Part shown: piece after piece, positions 1 to 12,700 of the stretch | Position numbering within the stretch: position 1 is the first letter of the stretch | Layout of the letters: every line of letters begins with the position of its first letter | Assembly (NCBI GenBank): GCA_013397435.1 | Contig: VZRG01001634.1 | Span: 99,443 to 163,442, forward strand | DNA: 64,000 bases | Direction: 5' to 3' | From: Erythrocercus mccallii | Taxonomy: Eukaryota; Chordata; Aves; Passeriformes; Dicruridae | The notes under the pieces: generated by a model | The model's input: the letters and a program-made list of their open reading frames with translations, nothing else | The model's database searches: none | Told to the model about the DNA's origin: nothing | Made by a program: the position numbers and the translations under genes

Positions 1-689
1 ACAGCAGGTGAATTTACCAGAACCAAATGCAAAGATATACATAGCCAAATCCAAACTCAGAGCAAGAGCAAAAAGGTAAAAGGCACATGTGACTTTTGGC
101 TTGAGGCCTTGTGTTTCTCTGAACCTAATTTATGATGAAGTGCCCCCATAACTTGTCCTTAGCTGCCAGATTTCATCTGACTATTGAACTTGTTTTGTAT
201 TGTTTCCTAAAAATCCAATCAACTTAAGACTACTGCCTTGCTCAGCTTTAAATTTTATGGTGCAATTATTTATTAAGATAATGGACAGCACAGGAAAGGA
301 GAGGGAGACAAAAAAAAAAACAGTAACAAAATTTTTAAGCAGAATGATAGGCCCAATCCTTGTCTATTTTTAAAATACTTTAAATGTAGCCTTATCTTTT
401 CCTGTTATTTTTGAGCAGCTTCTAGAATTTTATGTTCAAAACTGTTTTGGAAATAAAACATTCAACAGCATTATAAACATCCTGGCTTAGTGCCACACAA
501 AATCGTGACCATATTATGGAATTAAAGATCCCAGGAGCACAACTGGGAACCCAAACCTACCTTTGTTACAGTGAAAGTGCAGGAAAAAAAACAGCTAAGC
601 TCTCTTAAAACCTTCATCAGACTGCCTAGTGAAGTTGCACTCTGCAGTGTTCACCTGGGATTTTGTTAAACATTTTGGATTATACTTAC
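1..689 (-). other. CCSER2 intron 8, partial
   Basis: Non-coding, AT-rich sequence downstream of the exon 8 donor. It contains a short A tract near 310-320. No exon, repeat family or RNA gene is recognised. Confidence 0.7.
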
Positions 690-776
690 AAGCTGCTGCT
701 CTAATTGGTTGATTGTTTCATCCTTTTTCCTCAGTTCATCTTTCAGCTGCCTGATCTCATTCAGCAGATCATCCAT
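690..776 (-). CDS. CCSER2: CCSER2 exon 8 (87 nt), start of the coiled coil
   Basis: The acceptor is TCTGTTGCAG before 776 and the donor is CAGCTT|GTAAGT after 690; both ends are phase 0. The exon encodes MDDLLNEIRQLKDELRKKDE followed by TINQLEQQL. The leucine/isoleucine spacing with charged partners is a heptad coiled coil, corresponding to the family's LLNEIKQLKDEI..KKDE helix. The next coding exons lie outside the window on the low-coordinate side. Confidence 0.94.
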
Positions 777-3700
777 CTGCAACAGAACAGTGGTTTTCTG
801 TAAGGACTGCATGATCTAAAGCACCTGTACAGGACGCGTGAGACCAGACATGCCTGGAGGGATGGCAGTGCTTTCCTCCTCCCACTCACACAGAGAGCGG
901 GGCTGCTGGCACACTAAAGAGTGAAGAAACTTGAATAAAATTCCATTGAAGGGGTCAAATTCAGCTGACTCACTAAATTTCCAGGGTAAGTAAACGAGCT
1001 GCATTTTTGAAGCCATAATTCATCTGTTGTGCAAACAATTGACATTATGTAGATGAACATGCCTAGTTAGCAAACACTACCTAAAGTCCTCTTTATCAAC
1101 AAGAGAAATTACAGAACTCAGAACAAGCATTAGATTTTAAGTGTTCTTCAACTTAATGAAGTATTTATAGCCTTGTTATATTTCCAGTAAGCACTGTACT
1201 CTCACATAAATACAGAACTAATGATCTTTGTAAAGTGATTTTACAATTAGAGCCAAGCAATGTTACAAAACCTTACCACCACAGAAAACACAACATTACA
1301 AGTCTGCCACTATAAAAGATGATCCCATTTGCAACACCTATTGTGATTTCTTCTGCCTTTAATACCCATTCTAAAACAATAAACTTGCCACTGACTTTGT
1401 GGGGTTCACCTAGGTTAGCATTCAAACAAAGAAAGGAGCAAGAAGCAGTAACTTCAGTAACACACAAGCTTTGGGTGTGTTTTCTAAACATAAACAACTT
1501 TGCATCTCTTATTCCTTAGAGTGAATCAATGTCATTTACCTTGAAAGTTGACTCAGGTTCTTGCGGTTCTGGACTCGATGGAACTGAGAATGTGATGTCC
1601 TGGAGTGACACATTTTCATCATTCTACCAGGGGACAAAAACAAGAACATAAGTTTGAATTACTTGTTGAAACAGCAAGTTTTCTTTTTTCCCCCCTTAAG
1701 AAAGCATCCTTTGCTGTAGCCTGTGTACAATGCCCAAGTAAGGGCCATGCTACAGACACTTGAATTTAATTTCCATAACTTGATAGAACTTTACATCTCA
1801 CAGTTTTTTGGTGCTGTTTTGGTTTGGCTATTTTGGGTTTTGATTTTTTTATTTTTTATTTTTTGTTGTTTTGTTTTGTTTTGTTTCTTGGGCTTTTACA
1901 TAAATAGACTGTTAATTTTGAGAACAATCAAGTGCACACTGTCCAGCACTCAGCTGTATTCAGCTCTCAGGTACCTGTTTGTCCCTTCCAGGCCCATGGC
2001 CAGTAAGTGAAAGACTAATGAAGCAGCAGTTTACACTCCATGTTATGCACAAGTTCTAACAAAGCGCTTTGAAATAATTTGTACAGGAATACCATAAAAA
2101 CACGAATGTTATTTAGTTCAAAATACCAGTTACAATTGTGAAAGAGTCCTCATGGGAATGGGAAAAAAATACAAAACAAGACAAAACTATTTCAAGGCAA
2201 AGCATCTTGCACGGCTTTTCAAAGCTGTGTACCTCCAATATATTTTTATTGCTATTAAAATGCAGGGAAGTGCAACAATAAGAGATTCCATAACAGCAGA
2301 TTAAGACCTAATTGCAAAGAAGGTTAGTATGTCACACACTCCCTGGTGATTTACATCAGTACTCTAGGCCTGTGCTACACCTGACTCATTCACCAACAAA
2401 GCAGGGACAAAGGTCATCTGCAGCAATTCCCTCAGCACTGTCGTAATTATCTCAGGACACATGTAGAGAATACAGCACAACTGGAAAAGAAACTGTTCTA
2501 ACACTACCAGTAGGAACTCAATCCCCCCTTTGAACACATGCTAGGATTAATCTATGAAATCTCTCTTGTTGTGCTTTTTGTTTCTTGTTCATTATATTGC
2601 TAAAATGAAACAGGGGAAATCAGCAAAATAGAGCCATCCTTGTACAAAAAAGAAGATACTAGAATTAGCAAAAAGAGGATAGAATTAGCAAAGAAAATGC
2701 ACCTGGTTATAAGCATATGCTATTTTTGGTAGGCTAGAAATAATACTAAGAAGTGTACTAAGATATCATCAAATTTGGAAACTTGGAGAGAACATATGCT
2801 TTAAATCTTTTGGTAAAGATACAATAAACTTTATAAAGGTATCACCACATTGCACATCACACTACAACAGGCAATATAAAAACCTGCTACCTTCAACGTT
2901 TTTACAGCAGCAGAATACGTTCTTTATTTTGGTATAAGCACTTATCCAGAGCAGTGGCAACTGAATTTTGACCAAGGTCTAGGTTGTGATTCCCAATTCC
3001 AAGCTTTATTTGGTACAAATCACTCATCTGAACAGACTTCTTTGCTAATGGCATTTCTACAATGATGCAAGCAGAAGGTGCATCTTTATGCAGCTTGTCT
3101 CTTTGTGACTGGAGTGGCCATCAAGCAGAGGGTGCTATTCCCCTGCTGCCTGCTCGGCATTCCAAGTGCAGTTGCATCCAGGCCATGTCAATCTCACTGC
3201 TCGCTGTCAAACACTGTCACTGTGACAGTCTGACAGTTAAACAGTGGCTTAAACCTAAAATCTGCCAATCTGATGTGCTATTGTTTGTTTATCTCTTTTG
3301 GTTCTGTTTCTTACAAGCACAGTTAAGTCACTGAGGTGCACTATTTTGTGGCTAGTAAAAAATAATAATTGTAGGGGCAATTTGTACAACTTAATGCATG
3401 ACACAAAAACATCTTTTTATTTTATAAGTCTGTTTATTTCTCAGCTTCAGGCTGATAATAAACAAAGATGAAGCTCTTTTGTGGATCTCACCAGATGAAA
3501 AAAGAAAAGAATACAATAAATGTGTATTTCAAAGGTACACAAGTGACTTACTGATATAAAGCCTCAGCAAAATGTACTGATGCATTTAATAACTTTGCAC
3601 TACATGGTTCACGTTTTCATTCACATCTCTTCATACAAATGGGCCATATCTGATAAGTTACAGTGAAGGTCTGTGCTTGAAAAATAGAATTTCATTTACA

Positions 3701-6700
3701 CTCACAAAAGATAAGTTGAAATGAAATGTTTTTTAAAAAACCTGCCTCTCACAGAAAAAAGAGCTTCACAGATCTCGCAGCTCTGCGAACCACTTCATGT
3801 TTCAGTCCTCCCCACAAGAGCAGCAAGAGCTGATCTGAGGTAAGACAGGGTGGCTGCAAGCCATTGCTGGGTTACTACAGAGGGTGGTCAATCCTTGCCA
3901 AGATTAAAGGCTCCAGGGCAACAGAAATAGAACCACCTCATTTCAAATTGTATTAATACATTAGCCTCCACCCAGAGCAGCAAGTTTATGAAATTAATTG
4001 AGGAGAAAGAAATTGTTAAGATCAGAAGAAAACTTATTTCTTAATAAGCATGCAAATGAAGTACCTTAGTTGATGTTTAAGAGGCATTAACATTTACAAG
4101 TCAATTATTACTAGAATTAGACTTCCAAAACATTTTCTTCTTACAATACAAAGTTAGCACTCCAGTTAAATATTAAAGAGAGAACACTCTCCAGCAGTAC
4201 AGCTGTCTGTAAATATGACTGCATTTAATACAAGAACAAGCTACATTTTTCACTCCATATAGGTCAGTACAACATTACCGAGAAGTCAGAGAAGGTTATA
4301 CTCAGTTCTGTGAAAATTTTCTAAACTCTGTATGAGAGAGACTCCTATTTGCTGATTTCACTGTGTGAAGGCACAGGAAGATGGCAGTGTGTGAGGAGCG
4401 AGCAGCCAGCACGTGCACTGCTGCCACTGTTCTCCTGGTCACACGGAGCTCAGCCAAAGCTCTGTTACTCAAATAACTATTTATTTTTCCAAGCTGAACT
4501 GGGAATGCAGCACCAACCCCACGCTGCTGCAGCTATGCTGCTAGCAATACTCCAGCTAATTTATATCCAGTTATGTGAGCTCCAGTCACAGCAATGAATC
4601 CAGTACAGCACATTAAGTCTCCCCAGGAATCTGTTAGGTATACATTCATTATGTGCTGTGCTCTACACTAAGTCACACTACAGCTGATTAGATAATTGTA
4701 TAAAACTGAATTTAATTACTAACTCTTCCTATTTTACTGTAACTGTTCCTCTGAGAGTTCATGCCTAAATCCTGACTACAGCTCTATTTCTACCTATCCA
4801 AATTAAGTATTACTGCTGAATGTCACAACTGGAGAAAGGCAACACATACCCTTAAACATGTAATACTGGTGGAGAAGAACTTCTGCTTCCATAATAAAAC
4901 TGGAGTTTGAAAGCAATTGACTTCGTACCTTGACTTTATATTTTGCAAGAAGCTGCCTGTGATCCAGTCCTAGTTCAGAGTTCAGAATGCTAAAGTTCAA
5001 CTAATTGCTTTCAAAACCATATTTCTGTTCAAGAAGTAAGAAAGAATTGTGGTATTCTTACTCATTCCTGTTAGTATGAAGCTCAATGTTTACAGTAAAG
5101 GCTTAAGACTTTAATGTAATGAAAAAATATTTCATACAAGTTTTGTCCTAATTGCTTAGCAAATTAAGGTAGCAAAGGTCTTAAGTTTCCCCCTCTGTGG
5201 CAGGCTAATTTACTTTTACATTACTATTCATGTTCTTTGATTAAAAGAATAGATAATACACAGGAGAGTAGAATAAATATTCAGAAGTCCAGTGATGAGT
5301 TTTGGAACTGGTGAGTCAAAACGGGGTTGGTTTAGGTCATGAAAATACAGCCAAGTATGCCTGACAAAGTTTGTAGGGAAAAGTAATACCTGTTATTACT
5401 AAGCTCGGTGTTACAGGGAGGAAGGATGAGGCATTTGACAAGACAAGGAGCAAATTTTGAAAACTGGCCATATTAAGAGTAACTGCTTCATTCTGTGCAT
5501 TTAAGTGTTTTAAAAAAGTTAATCTAGATACTTGAGACAAGGATTTTATTCTGCAACCTGGCTATTATAAACTAGATCAAGATTTTACACATGACACTCT
5601 GCAGGACCACACACTACTTGGCTATAATGTGCAAGCCTTTACGGCATGAACCACACGCACAGATCATCCATCAAGTTGCCAAATTGTCCTTGTGTTAAAG
5701 GCATTAAAAGCACTAGACAAAGGCTCCCTGCCACCTCTGTATTAATGCCTGGGGCTGTTAGGGGGCACAGTTTATGCAGCCCAGCACTCAGACATTAGGT
5801 TCTAGGAACACACCTTCCCCTTCTGACAGTGCATTATTTCTGTCACAATTGTTTTTCCCCTGACAAAATCAGGAATACATCTCAACACAGGAAGCAAATG
5901 CTCACATTTCTCAAAGGCACAATCACACCCTTGAATTTGCCTCAAGGCTGATTTGCTTTTTGTTCTGTTGTGTTTTGTTTTAGTGCCTTACTTTTAAGGC
6001 ACAAAGTTATTTTCATTACATTATCCTATTAGAAAAGAATAGCAATGAATCTGGTATTAAAAGACAACATCACACAAACACTTTTCAATGTTAATCTGTA
6101 TATGCCTCCAAAGAAAGCCTCATGGACTGTTCTTTATTATGGTAACAAAGGAATTTTTGTAGTTGAAATGCCATACTTCTGCTGAGTCATTCAGCAGTTT
6201 ACCAACTCCCACAACTTGCCAAGTTTTAAGGTGCACTGAAAAAGCTCCTTAAAAACTTATGACAATTTCATAACATAGGAAGGTTAAATTTGAACACTTC
6301 CAATAGAGATGACCCAGTAGGATTTGCTAAGCTCCTTGTCAAAATACACAGCAAAGATAAAAAGAATGAGGAAAACAAAGCCTTAAGTAAAAGCTATTAG
6401 CATTGACTTGCTGAACACTAGTTTGATCAATGAGATCAATTTTAATATCTATTAATTTTTTTAACTCCCAGCTTTTATGAATCTTATTGGATAAAAGCTG
6501 TTTTTCACATCCACTGATTTTCATTTTTAATTCTTCCTCAGAGAAGTAAAATTTAATATTGAATTAACATTAAAAATTTTAGCATTTAGTATGTTTTGTA
6601 ATCAGTAAAGTGCTGACAAGGCAGAAATGGTATTATTGGAAATAGCAACAAAAGGTATAGTCACTTTCTGGAACTCAGTAATTCAATGTATAAATGAAAT

Positions 6701-9700
6701 GCCAATATCCTACTAAGGCCAAACAGAAGATAAGCCCATGTAGGCCCAGTCCCCAGTTTATTTTAGTGCTTTGGCCCCTGTGGGCAGCTGACCTGGTGCA
6801 GCAGCCTCTTGAGTCTGAGGAGCTGTGTTTTGACGGCGGTGCAGTCCTGCACCATGTGCCGCAGGGTCATCTCATCCAGCATCACCGTGTTCTCGGCCAG
6901 CGCCCGCGGCGCCTGCAAACTGCTGCCCACTCCGTAGCTCTCCAGGGCACCTGCTGCAGCCTCCAGGTAGTTTGAACCCCTAAAAAACATCCATAGCAGA
7001 AAATCAGAGAGATGGCAAAATGGAGTTCTGCAAACTGCTGCCCACTCCGTAGCTCTCCAGGGCACCCACTGCAGTCTCCAGGTAGTTTGAACCCCTAAAA
7101 AACATCCAAAGCAGAAAAACACAGAGATGACAAACTGGAGCTGGGCAGCATTTGGTAACAATGGAAGTGTTAAGCAACGTGAGCTATACTTGCACAGCAG
7201 AAAATAAATGAATGAATCAGAGAATGTCAACGCTATTTCACTTAAATACCTCACAGTTTTCCTTTCCACTCCCAGAGACCTCTGTCAGACTATAAACTAC
7301 AGTACCCTAAAACCAGTTAGTTCAGCAGAATTTCGACAAACTGTCATTCAACCCTTTAAGGACTATAAGGTTACATTTACTTTACTAACAAATTAAACTG
7401 CAAAAAGCTGCCCAAACTTAAAAATGCAAGTAGTAAGACATTGCAATGGTTTTCCATGGAACACATAATCAACATGTATAATATTGTATCAACACAAGCA
7501 ACAGGTACTTGGAATGAAAACAGAAGCCTAAGTTTCAAAAAGAAATTGTTATAACCCTCAGTGGTGCTTCCACTCAGACACACAACCATTCTGAAAATGT
7601 TCTACTTGTACTTAGCATCACTTGAGACCCCTTAGTGCCAAAAAGGAATTGCTCCCTGATGCTTTAAATGTTTGTGAGGATATAGGAAAGTGCTTTACCT
7701 GTTCAAATCATTTTTACCATGGATATAATGGTCAGTGTGGCCAAGATGATAATGCTCCTGTGTATTCCATCGCTGTTGTGGTGCTCTTTTCCAGAATCCC
7801 TCTTGATGTTGTCTCACATTTCTGTCTTGTCTGTCATAGCGGCTCATATTTTCACATTCCTCTACAGAGAGTATAATGTTAAAAAAAAATGTAAGACTTG
7901 TTCCCAGGACCTTGCAAATAAAATATTAACTATGTGCTGGTAACAGATTCAGTGTAAAGTCTGTAGGGTTTGTTTTGTTTTCTTTAATTGATCCAGAACA
8001 GTAGGCATTTTAGAAGGGTCAAGTAGACTGCTGTAACAATGTCACATTTTTATTAAAATATAAATTTGTTATGAGAATAAGAGTAATCTGTAAGAGAAAC
8101 TAAAGAATCCAACTTTAACAGTATTTCCAGTTTAAACAGAAAATCATTTGGAGGAGACCGAGATTATGGAGGAAAAGAAATTTAAAAGTAACAATTTCCT
8201 GTCTTTCCTACTGATGGTATCCCCAGGCCTTTTAACAAGTCCTAACAACACACAAACACAGAAAGACAACACTGTAAAAAAGGCCAGTATTGCATGGCAA
8301 AAGAAAACAGTTTCGTTACTTAAAATACAGATATACCTCCTCCTATTCACCTTATTTGGTTTTCAGATTCATAGACATTTAATCTTTATTTACCTGGATA
8401 TGATTTAAAACAAGGAAACCAACTAATCTCTTTAAAACACCAACTTCTGCAAAGCCACAGGAATTCCACAAACATCTTAAGGGAACAAACGCTAAATTTG
8501 GCAACAGCCCGGAAACGACTGAGAGAAAGCCAAAACAACTTCTACCCGGCCAGTCAGACCCGACAAAAACAGTCCTGAGCTGCTCTTCTGCCACCACACT
8601 CGGTCCTCCACTTACCCAAGGAGTTTTCCCTCACATTGTCAGTCCTTTTCCCGGAGCGGCAGCACACAGGGGAGCAGTGTTTGCCCGCTGCCCCCAGCCC
8701 CGCTGCGCGCAAGGCTCCCGGCCAGGCCCTCCTTCCTGCTGGGATCCCAGCCCAGCGTCAGTCACCCTGTGATTTACACTGCCTCCTCACTCCCTGCATG
8801 CTTGTGCAGCTAGAGCTGGTGCTATAAATAGTGGCCAAGCGGCATCCCAGGCTCCAAAGTGAAACCAGGAGAGTTTCTGAGGACCTGGAAAGTCTTAAGA
8901 GGCTGACGTCAGTGAAGTTGCACATAATTATGGAAAAAGTGTTGGCAAAAAGTGCTGTTAAACATTACTAGGACAAGTACTCATACCTACAGTGCAGTTT
9001 TTATCACCTAGCAAATAACCAAAAAATTGCATAATGAAATAAACTTGTTCACCTTAACTAACAGATGATTTATTTTCCTTTAGCAGCATCTTTCTATGGC
9101 TCATAACACATGAAAATTAACAACAAAATAAGCCCTCAGTAAGTTTACAAGCAATTATACTTTTCAGCTTTGGAAAAATAAATATTGAGACACTGAGTAA
9201 AGACAGGTGGAGATTAACCAAGGAGAAGTTTTGCTATTTCAAGTGGTCATTTTTACATAAGGGAAAACCTGGACATGGCTTTTGATTTCTTCTTTCCAGA
9301 TTATCTTTGCTGAAAATATAGAATTTTCAAGATAAGAAGCAGAGATACTCAGTTTATGCCAGATGAATTCTATAAGCTCAACCTCTAAAAAAAAAGTCAA
9401 AAATAACAGTAATTAGCTTTTAATGTTTTTTGTGGCAAAAATTCACCTTTAAAAACATGCCCCTCCAGCAGTTTTTAAATTAATAATTTGTAATGGGATT
9501 ACTGATGCAAATGCAGTGCATGTTTCATATAAACAAGGAAACTTAGGAGGAATTGATCTACCCTTTAAAATTGTTTCTTAGTTTTTCCCCAAGAGAATTA
9601 AATTACCTCCATTGAAAGAATATGCCTAAGGCTTGCATTGCTACCCATTCTGGAAAATTAACTGAGTAAAAAAGTAAAAAATTCAGACCTGTCAGGGCTG

Positions 9701-12700
9701 AAAAGTTGCATACTTGCAGTGTTCTCAATCATTTCACACAAGCAGTATGAAAAAACCATTCTGATATTTAAAAGATTAAGTACTGCACTTCATACAACAC
9801 AATGTTAAAACACGATGTACCACCATTGTGGTAGATGGAAAACTGTGCTTTATATACTGTAAATTTGGCTTCATATCTGACACACACACAGGAATCTTCA
9901 CCCAGACAACTGAGAGATGCTCTCAAAACCCCCTGAATTTTCCCCAGCTTCAGCAAGCACTGAACATTACACAAAATCTTGCCCTCTTCCTTTCAGTGTC
10001 TGTTTGCACTGGGTAGGGCCTGACAGTGCTCCACATTCAGCATTTCTATTCATTTGAAGATAGACTGGCCTCCATTGAACCTGGAGGTAAAACTAATATC
10101 CATATTCACAAAACAACAGCTCATAATAATAACAGTAGTCATCAGTCCTATGAGTAGCTCAGGAATAAACAAAGCAAATGCCTCAAACTTTTCCAATCTG
10201 AGATTTGAGAAAGTGCAGTTGTAATTTCCTTCACCAAGTTCATTCTAGTCTGAATTTGTTCTATTTCAGGGGCATCTAGGTACCTCTACCTGCTCTGTGA
10301 AAAGTCTGCCAGTACCCTCACTGAAAGCAAGAGTGTATAAAACACAATTTGAAAATACATATCTCTAAATTGTACATCTTCTGCTACACTGAAGTGTATG
10401 TATATCTATTAGGAGATATTGTCATTTTGTAGAAGAAAATAATCAATTATCTCAAAGAATTACGATGTCATTCACCAAAGCTAAAAAAGAAATACTGTCC
10501 CAGCATTTTCAAATATAGCTGAAACATGAGACTGAAATCTTAACTTAAAACTTTGAAATTGATTCTACAGAAATATTTTTAAGAAAAAAAGTGTGAAACA
10601 AGGTTGTATTTTTATTCTATTTCTACATTCAGAATTTTTCAAGTGTAAGAGTTGTAGTTGGGAAAACAGAAATATCTCCCTTCCTGTAGTTAAAAAAAAA
10701 GAGTTGTTACTTTAAAAAAAATCCCTATTTCAAGAGTGCATTGACTTATTAAGTCAATAGTCAGAAGAAAGCAAATTCAAAAGTCTCTTAAGCCCATTAA
10801 GTTTCAGAGTGAGATTGCTTGGCTGCCTTACTTACCTTTGTCACGAGGTGGGTCCTCGGGCAGGTCCACATCAAGCATGAGATCATCATCTTCAAGATCA
10901 CATGAATCAAGATTATTCAAGATATCCTGCAAGAAAGGAGAAGCGAGACACAGCTGGTTCCATGATACTTCATTTACCCTACCTGACAAAAAGCTTTGTT
11001 ACATTTTTACTGTGCACACTTTTAATGTTACCAGGAGCCTCCTCAGGGCTGAAGATCAGCCTGATTTGAGATCATCTATACAAGCAAGGACATCTCTGCT
11101 AATGACACACTAACAGGGCTAGATGAAACAAAGATGGATTGAAGCATTTTTCTGCCTGATGCCTATGGAATACTCTGAAGACTTTTTTATTCATTAATAT
11201 CCTCTCTTCTCCACAGTTGGAAGCATTTTGAAACAACTACTTTGTTTACTTGGAATTCAAAAACAGCTTTATGAAGAGATGATGTTAAATCCCCTTATTT
11301 CAGCTCTCATATTATCATGAAATCATTGAAAGGAAGTAAGGGAAACCTATGTTATCTTGAGTTTTTGGAACAACAAAGCTCCAAACATGCTAATATGGGC
11401 ACCAAACTCTGCTTCTTTTTGCCTTTCAGACTGTGGTTCATATAAAGGTGTTCCTAAAGGAACTAACAAACCATCACGTTGCATGGGTATGCTAATGGCA
11501 AGAGAAAAATGCTGTGGAGTATTAGTGCTAAATGAATTATACATATTAAATATGGTCAGGTGTATTAAAGGACTGCAATGAGGGCAAGCCCTCAGTGTTT
11601 AAAAGCAGACTGACCCCTCTTGCTTTAAGAATACCAAGAGCAGGAGAAACTGGGGAGGCCAAGGCTGTGGAACACCCAGCTCAAAGCACAGTCAGACCCT
11701 GCCAGTGCTGCTGGACAGCCACAGCAGCCTGGGCAGAGAACCCAGACACCCTTTCACTCCATTAGTCCAAGAAATATAAACTTATTAACACCAACTGACT
11801 ATCACACAAAGCAGACCTCAGGAAACTCCTATGGATATCCAGCTCCAGCTCCTGAGTTCCCAGTAAAAGTCATGCCTTTAAAGTCATGCCAGACTCAGGC
11901 ACTTCACATTGGCCTCTTTCCTAATACCAGAAACACAGATTTTTCTCAGGTTTATCAGCTACCCCTAAAGGTGATGTCTGGCACCAATATTGAATAATTT
12001 ACCACATATTAAGTCAAATAAATGTTTTATAATTATTTCTCATAGTAACATGATCATTAAATACTGAAGAGGAACTGGCATACAGGCTATGAACACACTG
12101 CACAACCATCACCCCTTTGCTGGTTATCATTTGTTAAATTTGCTTTGTCACAGATGCACAGGTGAAAAGGAAGAACATTAACAGGCATTTGTCTGAAATG
12201 TTGCTCCAGCTGTTCTTCAGCAGCCTTCCTACAGCACTCACAAAGCACTACTGTATTTTGTTATAAATGGTGACAAGAGCGAAGTAGATTTTAAGATTTG
12301 AGGGGGGGTCTGTGCTGTGACATAGGACATTAAACATTTTGCATTTCTGCAGGGCAAGTTATTTATTGACTTAGGAGGGAAAGTGTGAGATGAAAATAGT
12401 TAATATGCACTTTGTAAAACATGAGCAATATAAAGGAAAGATGGAATACTTGAAACAAAACCACCTGTTTTTGTCATATTTCAAAGACCTAGCTGAATTC
12501 CTTTGTCCACAAAAAATTGACAGGCAAAAACAGAAAAACCTACACAGCAAGGCACTGGCTATAATAAATAAATCCAACTACGGAAAAGCTTCACAAAAAA
12601 ATGGAAGCCATTTAAAGGAAACATGGATTTAATATTTGCGACAACAAAATGCCTGTATATTTTTGCTACTTTTGCTTCCATTTATTTACATTTTCCAGGA

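Larger units (their letters stand above)
7862..10835 (-). other. CCSER2 intron 4, with a GC-rich internal promoter candidate
   Basis: This 3.0-kb intron is mostly AT-rich, except for a sharply GC-rich island at about 8640-8800 described separately. No transposon was recognised. Confidence 0.8.

Noticed and set aside
7028..7269. Upstream part of a 168-codon minus-strand ORF leading into exon 6
   Set aside because: The ORF runs through intron and the duplicated decoy unit in the wrong frame; only 6979-6793 is coding, as shown by the splice sites and the match to exon 5's phase.
7622..7943. Plus-strand ORFs of 84 and 74 codons
   Set aside because: They are antisense shadows of CCSER2 exon 5.
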